DNA from: Acidimicrobiales bacterium | GTDB taxonomy: Bacteria > Actinomycetota > Acidimicrobiia > Acidimicrobiales > CADCSY01 | Direction of reading: 5' to 3' | Length of the DNA stretch: 64,000 bases | Assembly (NCBI GenBank): GCA_030446545.1 | Contig: JAUJNB010000004.1 | Location: 84,882 to 148,881, forward strand | Part shown: positions 1-7,443 of the stretch, piece after piece | How the letters are laid out: each line of letters begins with the position of its first letter | Numbering within the stretch: the first letter of the stretch is position 1 | Made by a program: the position numbers and the translations under genes | The notes under the pieces: generated by a model | The model's database searches: none | What the model saw: the letters and a program-made list of their open reading frames with translations, nothing else | Told to the model about the DNA's origin: nothing

Positions 1-412
1 CCTTGTTGGCGTCCTCCATGGCCTGGCGCAGCAGTGCGTAGGACTTGTCGGCGCCCGCCCCCTTGGCCGGGGCCAGGTAGTAGGTCTTCTCGAAGTAGAC
101 CGGGTCGATCTCGTCGAGGTCGACGAAGTCCTCGATCTCGATGGTGTGGGACCGACCGGGGTCGACCGACTCCAACTCGTCCGGCGTGACCAGGACGTGG
201 CGGCCCTTGTCGATCTCGTAGCCCTTGACGATGTCGTCGAAGCCCACCTCCTCGCCCGACTCCTCGGCCACCCGCCGGTAACGGATGCGCTGGCCCGTCC
301 CCTCCTGGAACTGATGGAAGCTCACGTCCTTGGCCTCGGTGGCACTGAACAGCTTCACCGGCACGTTCACCAGCCCGAAGCTGATCGCCCCGCTCCAGAT
401 CGCTCTCGCCAT
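1..412 (-). CDS. ku: Non-homologous end-joining protein Ku (N-terminal part)
   Basis: Bacterial Ku binds double-strand DNA ends as a ring-shaped homodimer and recruits LigD for end joining. The reading frame starts MARAIWSGAISFGLVNVPVKL, the hallmark N-terminus of bacterial Ku (first 20 residues: MARAIWSGAISFGLVNVPVK). It continues through RIRYRRV, a GYEID segment and YYLAP, all typical of the Ku beta-barrel core. About 137 residues are visible and the C-terminus lies beyond the left edge. The ATG has a strong GGGGAGG Shine-Dalgarno a few bases upstream, which overlaps the stop codon of the S9 peptidase gene. Ku is therefore probably the last visible gene of a leftward operon with that peptidase and two small genes. 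No ligD is visible. Confidence 0.95.
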   Translation of the reverse strand, partial: MARAIWSGAISFGLVNVPVKLFSATEAKDVSFHQFQEGTGQRIRYRRVAEESGEEVGFDDIVKGYEIDKGRHVLVTPDELESVDPGRSHTIEIEDFVDLDEIDPVYFEKTYYLAPAKGAGADKSYALLRQAMEDANK

Positions 413-421
413 GACCTCCCC

Positions 422-2314
422 TTACCCGCTCCGTCCGCCTAGATGTTCGGCCAGGAACCGCTCCATGGCCCGGTAGAGATCGAGGCGGTTCTCGGGGTTG
501 GAGAAGCCGTGCCCCTCGTCGTCTTTCAACAGGTACTCGACCTCCACCCCCCGCTCGCGCAGGGCAGCCACGATCTGGTCGGCCTCCTGCTTGGTCACCC
601 GGGGGTCGTTGGCCCCCTGGACCACGAGCAACGGCGTGCGGATGGCGTCGACCTTCGACAGGGGCGATCGGGCCCACAGGTCGGCCACCACCTCCTCGTT
701 GGGCTCCTCCTCGGTGCCGGGATCGCCCACGAAGCGGAACCACGAGCCCTGCAGGAAGGGCCGCCAGTAGGGCGGGAAGGAGCGCACCAGGGTGACCAGG
801 CTCGAGGGGCCCACGTAGTCGATGGCGGCAGCGAAAACGTCGGGCGTGAAGGTGACCCCGACCAGGGTGGCGTAGCCGCCGTAGGAGCCGCCGTAGATGG
901 CCAGACGGGCGCGGTCGGCGATGCCGGCCTCGACTGCCCACTCGACGGCATCGAGGAGGTCGTCGTGCATCCTCCCGGCGAACTCGTGCTCGGCCGCGTG
1001 CATGAACGCCTTGCCGAAGCCGGTGGAGCCCCGGTAGTTGACCTGGAGCACGGCGTAGCCCCGGTTGGCCAGGAACTGGGCCTCGGGGTGATAGCCCCAG
1101 GTGTCGCGGGCCCAGGGGCCGCCGTGGACCACCAGCACCAGGGGAAGTCCTTCGGGCTCCACGCCGAGGGGAAGGGTCAGGCAGCAGTGCAGGGTGAAAC
1201 CGTCACGCGAGGCGATGGCAGAGGTCTGCATGGGAGCGAGGCTGGCCGGGTCGAGCCAGGGCCGGGGCCGGAAGAGGAACCGGGCTCCGCCGCCGACGGA
1301 ATCGCCTCCCTCGTCGCCGGCCAGGAAGGGGGCGTCGAGGAGGAAGGTGGCACCCGGCTCGCGGTCGTCGTCGAAGGACACCACCCAGGTCTCCTCGTCG
1401 TCGTCCATGGACACCCCGGCCACGTCGCCGTGGTGCAGCTCGGCCGCCCGGTGCCACTTCTGCTCGAAGCCGTCGTCGAAGAAGGCCACCTCCAGACGGT
1501 CGACCATGTGCACCACGGCCAGCAGCTCACCGGTGCGACCGCGCAGGATGGGCCCGCCCAGGTCGACCTCGGGGTGGGCGTGGACCTCGGTCTCCTCGCC
1601 CGTGGCCAGGTCGAGGCGCACCAGGCGGGTGAGATCACGGCCCCGGGCCGAGCCCACCCACAGGGCGTCGCCCTCGGGGGTGAAGCCGTAGACATTGCCG
1701 CCGTCCTCGTTGGCGTAGACGGCGAGGGGGCGGAACTCCTCGTCCTCCCGGGTGCGCACCAGGATCTCGGTGTCGCCGGCGGGCGTCTGGGCCGAGGCGC
1801 CCAGGAGCCGCCCGGCGTTGTCGGTGTGCCAGCCGGCGATGTTGCCCGGGTTCTCGGCGACCAGGTCGAGGGCCCCGGTGGCGAGGTCGAGGCGGTGGAC
1901 GTCGAAGCACTGGGGGTTGCGGCGGTTCATGGAGATCAAAACGTGGGTGGGGTCGTCGTAGGGCACGTCGACGATGCCGGCCCGCACGTCGTCGAAGGGG
2001 GTGAGGTCGACCGAGGGGTCGCCGGGGCGGGACAGGTCGGCCGCGTAGACGTGGAAGTTCTCGTTGCCCCCCTGGTCCTGGGTGTAGAGGATGCGCGAGG
2101 AGTCCCGGCTCCAGGAGTGGCCGCGGATGCCCCGGACGTGGTCGTGGGTCACGCACACGTCGTCGTCGGCCCCCACCGTGCGCACCCACACGTTGAGGCG
2201 GCCCTCCTCGGGGGCGAGGTAGGACAGGCGGGTGCCATCGGGGCTGATCTTGGCGCCGGACCTCTCGGGGTTGTCGAAGAAGTGCTCGAGGGGGATCAGT
2301 GGAGGCAGGGCCAC
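422..2314 (-). CDS. S9 family prolyl-oligopeptidase-like serine peptidase
   Basis: A 630-residue alpha/beta-hydrolase peptidase of the S9 family (dipeptidyl aminopeptidase/acylaminoacyl peptidase type). The N-terminal two thirds looks like a WD40/TolB-like beta-propeller (repeated motifs such as ISPDGTRLSYLAPEEG, SWSRDSSRILYT). The C-terminal third is the hydrolase, with the nucleophile motif GGSYGGY near residue 477, the acid in GANDPR near 568 and the histidine in DEGHGF near 601, so the catalytic triad is complete. No signal peptide is visible, so it is probably cytoplasmic. It starts with MALPPLIPLEHFF, a usual start for this subgroup. It lies 17 bp after a small hypothetical gene and 9 bp before ku, suggesting one transcript. 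The exact substrate cannot be told. Confidence 0.92.
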   Translation of the reverse strand: MALPPLIPLEHFFDNPERSGAKISPDGTRLSYLAPEEGRLNVWVRTVGADDDVCVTHDHVRGIRGHSWSRDSSRILYTQDQGGNENFHVYAADLSRPGDPSVDLTPFDDVRAGIVDVPYDDPTHVLISMNRRNPQCFDVHRLDLATGALDLVAENPGNIAGWHTDNAGRLLGASAQTPAGDTEILVRTREDEEFRPLAVYANEDGGNVYGFTPEGDALWVGSARGRDLTRLVRLDLATGEETEVHAHPEVDLGGPILRGRTGELLAVVHMVDRLEVAFFDDGFEQKWHRAAELHHGDVAGVSMDDDEETWVVSFDDDREPGATFLLDAPFLAGDEGGDSVGGGARFLFRPRPWLDPASLAPMQTSAIASRDGFTLHCCLTLPLGVEPEGLPLVLVVHGGPWARDTWGYHPEAQFLANRGYAVLQVNYRGSTGFGKAFMHAAEHEFAGRMHDDLLDAVEWAVEAGIADRARLAIYGGSYGGYATLVGVTFTPDVFAAAIDYVGPSSLVTLVRSFPPYWRPFLQGSWFRFVGDPGTEEEPNEEVVADLWARSPLSKVDAIRTPLLVVQGANDPRVTKQEADQIVAALRERGVEVEYLLKDDEGHGFSNPENRLDLYRAMERFLAEHLGGRSG

Positions 2315-2331
2315 GGAGAGAGCTCCAGGGG

Positions 2332-2640
2332 TCAGGGGGTGAGCAGCGCTTCGAGACTACGGAAGAACTGCGAGCGGGGCATGGCCCGGCAGCCGGTGGC
2401 CGCCGCCTCCTCCAGGGTGGTCCGCTCCACGTGGGAGCCGAAGCCGAGGACCAGGGCGCCGGTGGCCACCAGGGCCGGCAGCACGTCGAGCACCCCGGGC
2501 CGGCCCAGGTCGACCACCACCACGTCGTCGCCCGTGACGGTGGGGACCAGATCGGCCGGTCGCGTGACGAACGTGGCCGGCGCCGCCGCCGACACCTTGG
2601 AGCGGTCCATCAGGTCGGGGACGTAGGCGAGGACGGTCAC
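2332..2640 (-). CDS. Small hypothetical protein, receiver-like fold possible
   Basis: A 102-residue protein of unknown function. The pattern of hydrophobic beta-strands (VLAYVPD, DDVVVVDLGRPG, GALVLGFGSH) alternating with alanine-rich helices resembles a Rossmann or CheY-like receiver fold, but no clear phosphoacceptor pocket can be assigned. Its start codon overlaps the stop of the upstream gene (ATGA), and the S9 peptidase gene starts 17 bp after its end. It is therefore very likely co-translated with both. The reading frame has the codon bias of its neighbours, which supports it being real. Confidence 0.7.
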   Translation of the reverse strand: MTVLAYVPDLMDRSKVSAAAPATFVTRPADLVPTVTGDDVVVVDLGRPGVLDVLPALVATGALVLGFGSHVERTTLEEAAATGCRAMPRSQFFRSLEALLTP

Positions 2641-3092
2641 GGCGCCCGGCCGTGGCGGCCCAGGTGGGCGTGGGCCTTGGACGCGCCCCAGGCCAGGCCC
2701 AGGTCATGGAGCGAGACGTCGACGTCGGCGAAGGTGCGAGGGACCAGGGCGTAATCGTCGTCGGGGAAGTGGGCCTCGTCGTAGGCGTCGCGCACCACGG
2801 GTGGGACCCCGGCCCGACGCAGGACCTCAGTGGGAAAGCGAACCGCGCCTCGCAGGACGGACAGGGGGTTGGTCCACTGCTCGTCGACGTCGGCCGCCAA
2901 CAGCCGGCGTAGCTCGCAGCCGACCTCCTCCGACGCCCGCTGGCCGGCCGCCGCCCCCTGGGCCAGTGCGGCCGGATCGGCCGAACCGGACCAGTCGAGG
3001 AGACGCCGTCGAACCGACCGCTCCACCCAGGCCGGAAGGACGCGCTCCACCGCGGCGGCCAGGCGCTCGGAGATGTCGTCCACCGCTGCCAT
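2637..3092 (-). CDS. Conserved hypothetical protein
   Basis: About 151 residues from the chosen start (MAAVDDISERLAAAV); the frame is open to 3119, so a 160-residue form starting MRRGLM is possible. The internal ATG is preferred because it clears the start of the divergent DUF427 gene at 3103. The protein is mostly helical and ends in a charged segment rich in His and Arg. I recognise no catalytic motif. It is the first gene of the leftward set that runs through a small hypothetical and the S9 peptidase to ku. Function unknown. Confidence 0.72.
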   Translation of the reverse strand: MAAVDDISERLAAAVERVLPAWVERSVRRRLLDWSGSADPAALAQGAAAGQRASEEVGCELRRLLAADVDEQWTNPLSVLRGAVRFPTEVLRRAGVPPVVRDAYDEAHFPDDDYALVPRTFADVDVSLHDLGLAWGASKAHAHLGRHGRAP

Positions 3093-3102
3093 GCTTGCCC
3101 AC

Positions 3103-3597
3103 ATGAGGCCTCGACGCATCTCTCCGTCGCCCGGCCAGGAGTCGGTGTGGGACTACCCCCGTCCTCCCGCCGTGGAGCCGGTGACCCGACGGGTGCGGGT
3201 GGTGCTGGCCGGCGTCACCGTCGCCGACTCGACCGCGGCGCTGCGGGTGCTCGAGACCAGCCATCCGCCCAACTACTACCTGCCGCCCGGCGACGTGGAC
3301 CACGAGCTCGTCCAGGCCACGGCCCGCCGGTCGTTCTGCGAGTTCAAGGGGCTGGCCCACTACTGGACGGTGTCCGCCGGCGGCCGGGTCGAGCAGGACG
3401 TGGCCTGGAGCTATCCCCAACCCAGCCCCGGCTACCGGGCCCTGGCCGACCACGTGGCCTTCTACGCCGCCCGCATGGACGAGTGCTGGGTGGGCGACGA
3501 GCTGGCCACGCCCCAGCCCGGTGGCTTCTACGGCGGTTGGGTCACGTCGGAGGTGGTGGGCCCGTTCAAGGGCGTCCCCGGCTCCATGGGCTGGTGA
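3103..3597 (+). CDS. DUF427 domain protein
   Basis: A 164-residue protein with the DUF427 signature: N-terminus GQESVWDYPRPP, then the core motifs HPPNYYLPPGDV, SFCEFKGLAHYWTV and DVAWSYPQP, ending FKGVPGSMGW. DUF427 proteins are small cytoplasmic beta-rich proteins of undetermined function, common in actinobacteria. The upstream frame is open for about 90 more codons but is antisense to the divergent gene. The MRPRR start at 3103 matches family N-termini. Only about 10 bp separate it from the divergent hypothetical gene, so the two must share a promoter region. Confidence 0.9.
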   Translation: MRPRRISPSPGQESVWDYPRPPAVEPVTRRVRVVLAGVTVADSTAALRVLETSHPPNYYLPPGDVDHELVQATARRSFCEFKGLAHYWTVSAGGRVEQDVAWSYPQPSPGYRALADHVAFYAARMDECWVGDELATPQPGGFYGGWVTSEVVGPFKGVPGSMGW

Positions 3598-3679
3598 CGG
3601 CGCCTCCTCGGGTCACGGGCCGAGGCGTTCCTGAGCGTCGAGCTCCTCGAGTGAGCCTCGCTTGCCGCTGGACGGGGGT

Positions 3680-4321
3680 TCAGGCCCCCTCGATGCGGCG
3701 GAGCAGGTAGTCGGGGACCCGGTCGAGCGTGCAGCCCAGGCGGACGGCGCCCTGGACCACCTCGCCCTCGAGCGGGCAGGGGAAGAAGTCGGCTCCGGGC
3801 AGGGCGACGGAGAGGTCGGGCAGGGGGCCGAGCTCGAAGCGGACCTCTCCGTTGGCCACCTCCACGTCGCTGCCCGCCGTCTGTCCGGCCAGGGTGGCCT
3901 CGGCCCGGCCCGGCGTGAGGGTGAGGTCGATCCCGCCGACCGGCGAGGCGTCTTCCAGGTCGGCCTCGGTGATCACCGCCGTCAGCTCTCCCCGGTCGAC
4001 CCGCTCCAGGTCGATCTCGCCGTCGAAGAGCGCCCGACGGGCCACCTCGATGCCCGTCACCTCCACCAGGACCCGGTCGATGGTCAGCTCGGGACGGGCC
4101 ACCTCCTCCAGGGTGACGACCAGGCGCCGCACCTCACCGGTGGCCAGGCCCTGGGCCACGACGGGAAACCCGTCCAGCTCGGCCTGCACCGATCCCGCCT
4201 CGGGAACCTTGGTCGAGACCCGCTGCTCGATCTCCTCCTCGAGGCGGGGAGGCACCACGACCTCGGCGGCCACCACGACGATCGCCACCATCACGACCAG
4301 CACCAGCACCAGGCGGGTCAC
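3680..4321 (-). CDS. DUF2993 (LmeA-like) lipid-binding family protein
   Basis: A 213-residue protein with an N-terminal hydrophobic signal anchor (LVLVLVVMVAIVVVAAEVVV, residues 4-23), then repeated beta-strand units typical of the actinobacterial DUF2993/LmeA family. Mycobacterial LmeA binds phospholipids and affects lipomannan elongation; that role is known for the family and is only an inference here. The start codon overlaps the stop of larE (ATGA), so the two are translationally coupled. It is probably exported and membrane-anchored. Confidence 0.82.
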   Translation of the reverse strand: MTRLVLVLVVMVAIVVVAAEVVVPPRLEEEIEQRVSTKVPEAGSVQAELDGFPVVAQGLATGEVRRLVVTLEEVARPELTIDRVLVEVTGIEVARRALFDGEIDLERVDRGELTAVITEADLEDASPVGGIDLTLTPGRAEATLAGQTAGSDVEVANGEVRFELGPLPDLSVALPGADFFPCPLEGEVVQGAVRLGCTLDRVPDYLLRRIEGA

Positions 4322-5130
4322 AGGGCGCCGTTGAGGTTGCCCGAGCGAAAGCCCTCGAGGTCGAGGGTGACGTAGCGGTAGCCGGCGGCCTGCACCGCGG
4401 CCACCACCTCGGTCCGACGCCGGAGGGCCTGGGCCAGGTCGTCGAGGGCCAGTTCGACCCGGGCCAGGTCGCCGTAGTGGCGCACCCGGAGCTGGCCGAA
4501 CCCCAGCCGGCGCAGGGCCGACTCGGCCGCCGCCACCTCGGCCAGCACCCCCACCGTCACCGGCGTGCCATAGGGCACGCGTGACGCCAGACAGGCGGCC
4601 GCCGGCTTGTCCCAGGTGCGCAGTCCGAGCAACCGGGAGGCCGAGCGCACGTCGCCTTTGGTGAAGCCGGCCTCGACCAGGGGGAACACCGCGCCGGCGG
4701 CGGCAGCCGCCGCCTGGCCGGGCCGGTGATCGCCCAGGTCGTCCACGTTGACCCCCAGCACCACGGTGGCCCGCTCCGCCTGGGCGAGGGGGGTGAGCGC
4801 GGCCATGAGGGCCGACTTGCAGTGGGCACAGCGTTGCCCGTCGTTGGCCACGTAGGCCGGATCGGCCATCTCATCGGTGACCACGGCCCGCCAGCGCAGG
4901 CTCCACTCCGCGGCCAGGGTGGCGCAGTCGTGTTGCTCCTCAGGGGCCAGCGACGGTGACACCGCCGTCGCCGCCAACGTGGCCCCGGCGCCCAGGGTGT
5001 CCTGGGCCACCCACGCCAACAGCGATGAGTCGGCCCCTCCACTGAAAGCCACCACCACCCGCCCCAGCCGGCGAAGTTCGAGGCGCAGACCGTCGAGGCG
5101 GGGCCCGTCCGGCCCGCTCACGTGCACCAC
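4318..5130 (-). CDS. larE: LarE-like ATP-dependent sacrificial sulfur transferase
   Basis: A 270-residue PP-loop enzyme. LarE adenylates pyridinium-3,5-bisdicarboxylate mononucleotide and donates sulfur from its own cysteine to build the nickel-pincer cofactor of lactate racemase. Visible are the ATP PP-loop SGGADSS near residue 32, a CAHCK pair near 102, and the LarE-type motif ACLASRVPYGTPVT near 187, whose cysteine matches the sacrificial cysteine. No larA, larB or larC is in the window, so it may serve another nickel-pincer enzyme or sulfur transfer. It is followed by a DUF2993 gene with overlapping codons. The promoter lies in the 93-bp divergent gap before the Liv operon. Confidence 0.88.
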   Translation of the reverse strand: MVHVSGPDGPRLDGLRLELRRLGRVVVAFSGGADSSLLAWVAQDTLGAGATLAATAVSPSLAPEEQHDCATLAAEWSLRWRAVVTDEMADPAYVANDGQRCAHCKSALMAALTPLAQAERATVVLGVNVDDLGDHRPGQAAAAAAGAVFPLVEAGFTKGDVRSASRLLGLRTWDKPAAACLASRVPYGTPVTVGVLAEVAAAESALRRLGFGQLRVRHYGDLARVELALDDLAQALRRRTEVVAAVQAAGYRYVTLDLEGFRSGNLNGAL

Positions 5131-5223
5131 GGGGAGGAGGCCTTTGCTTCGCGCACCCTGTCATCCTGGCACCTCCGTGCGTATCATCCTGCTTCTCAGG
5201 ACCGGCGAACGAGGGGGACGACC

Positions 5224-6426
5224 GTGGGCCGACGTGGGATAGGTGGACGGAGCCTCGCCGTGGGGATGGTGATGGCGCTGGTGCTCAGCGGGTGCGGCGG
5301 TGGGGGCGACGACCAGGACTCGGCCGGCGGTGGCGACGATCCGGCCGGCGAAACGGTCACCATCGCCTTCATGGGTGCGCTCACGGGTGACAGTGCCAAC
5401 CTCGGGATCAACGTCCGCGACGCGATGGAGCTGGCCGTCGATCAGGCCAACGCCACGGGCGACGGTCCCACCATCGCCATCAAGGAGTTCGACACCGCCG
5501 GTGATCCGGCGCAGGCCGGGACGGTGAAGGACCAGGTGATCGGCGACGACGACGTGGTGGCGGTCGTGGGGCCGGTGTTCTCCGGTGAGACCAAGGCCGT
5601 CATCCCCTCCTTCGAGGACGCCGGACTGCCCATGATCAGCCCGTCGGCCACCAACAAGGACCTTCCCGACATCGTGCCCGGCAGCTCGGTGTTCCACCGC
5701 ATCATCGCCGACGACGCCCTGCAGGCCAGCGGTGTGGCCTCCTACATCACCGACACGCTGGCCCCGTCGTCCATCGTCTTCGTGCACGACAACACCGAGT
5801 ACGGCAAGGGGCTCACCGACGACGTGGCCAGCCTGGTCACCGGGGCGGGGGTGACGGCGGCCACCGACGCCCCACTGACGCTGGACCCCGATGCCCAGGA
5901 CTTCTCCTCCACGGTGAACGCGGTCAACGGCGCCGATCCCGAGGTGCTTTTCTACGGGGGCTACTACACCGAGGCGGGCCGGTTCAAGAAGCAGCTGACC
6001 GACGCCGGTTTCACCGGGACCTTCGTGAGCGGGGACGGGTCGCTCGACCCCGGCTTCATCGCCGCCGCCGGCGCCGAAGCCGCCGAGGGCGCCCGGCTCA
6101 GCTGCCCGTGCAACCTGGCCTTCCAGGAGTCCGAGGGCAACCTCAAGGAGTTCTTCGACAACCACACCGAGGAGGTGGGCCGGGAACCGGGCCTCTACTC
6201 GCCTGAGGGCTACGACGCCGCCAACATCCTCATTCAGGGCATCAAGGCCGGCAACACCGACCGGGCCAGCCTGGTCAGCTACCTGGAGGAGGACTTCACC
6301 AGCTACGAGGGCGTCTCCAAGACCGTGGAGTTCGCCGACAACGGCAACGTCACCTCGAAGGACTTCTTCGTGTTCGAGGTGACGGACGGGGCCTTTGCCG
6401 CGGTAGAGACGGTGACGGTCGACTGA
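5224..6426 (+). CDS. Branched-chain amino-acid ABC transporter substrate-binding lipoprotein (LivK-like)
   Basis: A 400-residue periplasmic-binding-protein type I (Leu/Ile/Val-BP) receptor. The GTG at 5224 is chosen because it gives a good lipoprotein signal (GRRGIGGRSLAVG, then MALVLSGC) with lipobox LSGC, and an AGGGGG ribosome site lies just upstream; the frame is open further back but without a signal peptide. Typical features are TIAFMGALTGDSANLG after an acidic linker, VVGPVFSGETKAV, and PMISPSATN. Membrane-anchored by lipid, it captures substrate for the permeases encoded next. The exact ligand (amino acid, urea or other amide) cannot be decided. Confidence 0.93.
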   Translation: MGRRGIGGRSLAVGMVMALVLSGCGGGGDDQDSAGGGDDPAGETVTIAFMGALTGDSANLGINVRDAMELAVDQANATGDGPTIAIKEFDTAGDPAQAGTVKDQVIGDDDVVAVVGPVFSGETKAVIPSFEDAGLPMISPSATNKDLPDIVPGSSVFHRIIADDALQASGVASYITDTLAPSSIVFVHDNTEYGKGLTDDVASLVTGAGVTAATDAPLTLDPDAQDFSSTVNAVNGADPEVLFYGGYYTEAGRFKKQLTDAGFTGTFVSGDGSLDPGFIAAAGAEAAEGARLSCPCNLAFQESEGNLKEFFDNHTEEVGREPGLYSPEGYDAANILIQGIKAGNTDRASLVSYLEEDFTSYEGVSKTVEFADNGNVTSKDFFVFEVTDGAFAAVETVTVD

Positions 6427-6438
6427 GCGTCCGCTAGC

Positions 6439-6465
6439 GGGGTGGGGCGAGCTTCGCCCCACCCC
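6439..6465 (+). terminator. Intercistronic GC-rich hairpin between livK and livH
   Basis: A perfect 12-bp inverted repeat (GGGGTGGGGCGA / TCGCCCCACCCC) with a 3-base loop sits between the binding-protein gene and livH. No T-run follows, so it is more likely an mRNA-stabilising or partial-termination element than a full terminator. Such elements commonly set a high ratio of binding protein to permease. The furthest in-frame ATG for livH lies inside this stem. Confidence 0.65.
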
Positions 6466-7443
6466 CCGCGCTTCGAAGGGATCACCATCGACGCCTGCTT
6501 CCGGTGCCTGGTCGACCAGTTCGGCCCTCAGACCGTCGACGGCCTCACCCTGGGTGCCATCTACGCCCTGGTCGCCCTCGGCTACACGCTCGTCTACGGC
6601 GTGCTCCGGCTGATCAACTTCGCCCACTCCGAGATCTTCATGGTGGGGGTCTTCGCCAGCCTCTTCGCCCTGCACGCCCTGGGCATCGACACCGGCGACC
6701 CCACCCGCTCGGGCTTGGCCCTGGTGGCCACGTTGGTGGCGGTGATGCTGGCGGCCATGGCCGCCTCGGGACTCACCGCCGTGGCCATGGAACGGGTCGC
6801 CTACCGGCCCCTGCGCAACCGCGGGGCGCCGCGCCTGGCCGCCCTCATCACCGCCATCGGGATCTCGCTGTTCCTCCAGGAGCTGTTCGCGGCCCGCTAC
6901 AAGCGGGAGCAACTGGGCTTCCCCAGGGTGCTCGAGAAGCGTCAGCTGTTCGAGTTCGCCGGCGCCAACATCCGCACCGACAAGGTGCTGGTGTTCGTGT
7001 CCGCCCTGGTGTTGATGGTGGCGCTCGACCGCTTCGTCAACCACTCCCGCCTGGGCCGGGGCATCCGGGCCACGGCCCAGGACCCGGAGACGGCGTCGCT
7101 CATGGGCGTCGACATCAACCGGGTGGTGATGCTCACCTTCATGCTGGGAGGGCTGCTCGCCGGCGCCGCAGGAACGCTCTTCGGGGTGTTCTTCGAGACG
7201 GCCCGCTACAACATCGGGTTCCTGCTCGGCATCAAGGCCTTCACCGCGGCGGTGCTGGGTGGCATCGGCAACATTCGCGGTGCCGTGCTCGGCGGGCTGT
7301 CCCTCGGGTTGCTGGAGAACTGGGGGGCTACGGTGCTCGGCGGCGAGTGGAAGGACGTGTTCGCCTTCACGGTGCTGGTGTTGGTGTTGCTCCTGCGGCC
7401 CACCGGGCTCCTGGGCGAGAGCTTGGGCCGGGCCCGGGCATGA
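6442..7443 (+). CDS. livH: Branched-chain amino-acid ABC permease LivH
   Basis: The first permease subunit, about 310-333 residues, with multiple membrane helices. The family opening VDGLTLGAIYALVALGYTLVYGVLRLINFAHSEIFM (split here: VDGLTLGAIYALVALGYT, then LVYGVLRLINFAHSEIFM) and the cytoplasmic EAA-like loop RATAQDPETASLMGVDINR are present. The start is uncertain. The only in-frame ATG (6442) lies in the intercistronic hairpin, and a shorter form beginning near CLVDQFG with a non-standard codon is possible. The stop overlaps the ATG of the LivM-LivG gene. It forms the inner-membrane channel with LivM. Confidence 0.92.
   Translation: MGRASPHPPRFEGITIDACFRCLVDQFGPQTVDGLTLGAIYALVALGYTLVYGVLRLINFAHSEIFMVGVFASLFALHALGIDTGDPTRSGLALVATLVAVMLAAMAASGLTAVAMERVAYRPLRNRGAPRLAALITAIGISLFLQELFAARYKREQLGFPRVLEKRQLFEFAGANIRTDKVLVFVSALVLMVALDRFVNHSRLGRGIRATAQDPETASLMGVDINRVVMLTFMLGGLLAGAAGTLFGVFFETARYNIGFLLGIKAFTAAVLGGIGNIRGAVLGGLSLGLLENWGATVLGGEWKDVFAFTVLVLVLLLRPTGLLGESLGRARA

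Noticed and set aside
443..2626. Long plus-strand open frame of 727 codons
   Set aside because: It is antisense to the S9 peptidase, has a Val/Gly/His-rich composition typical of reverse-strand reading of high-GC genes, and contains no domain.
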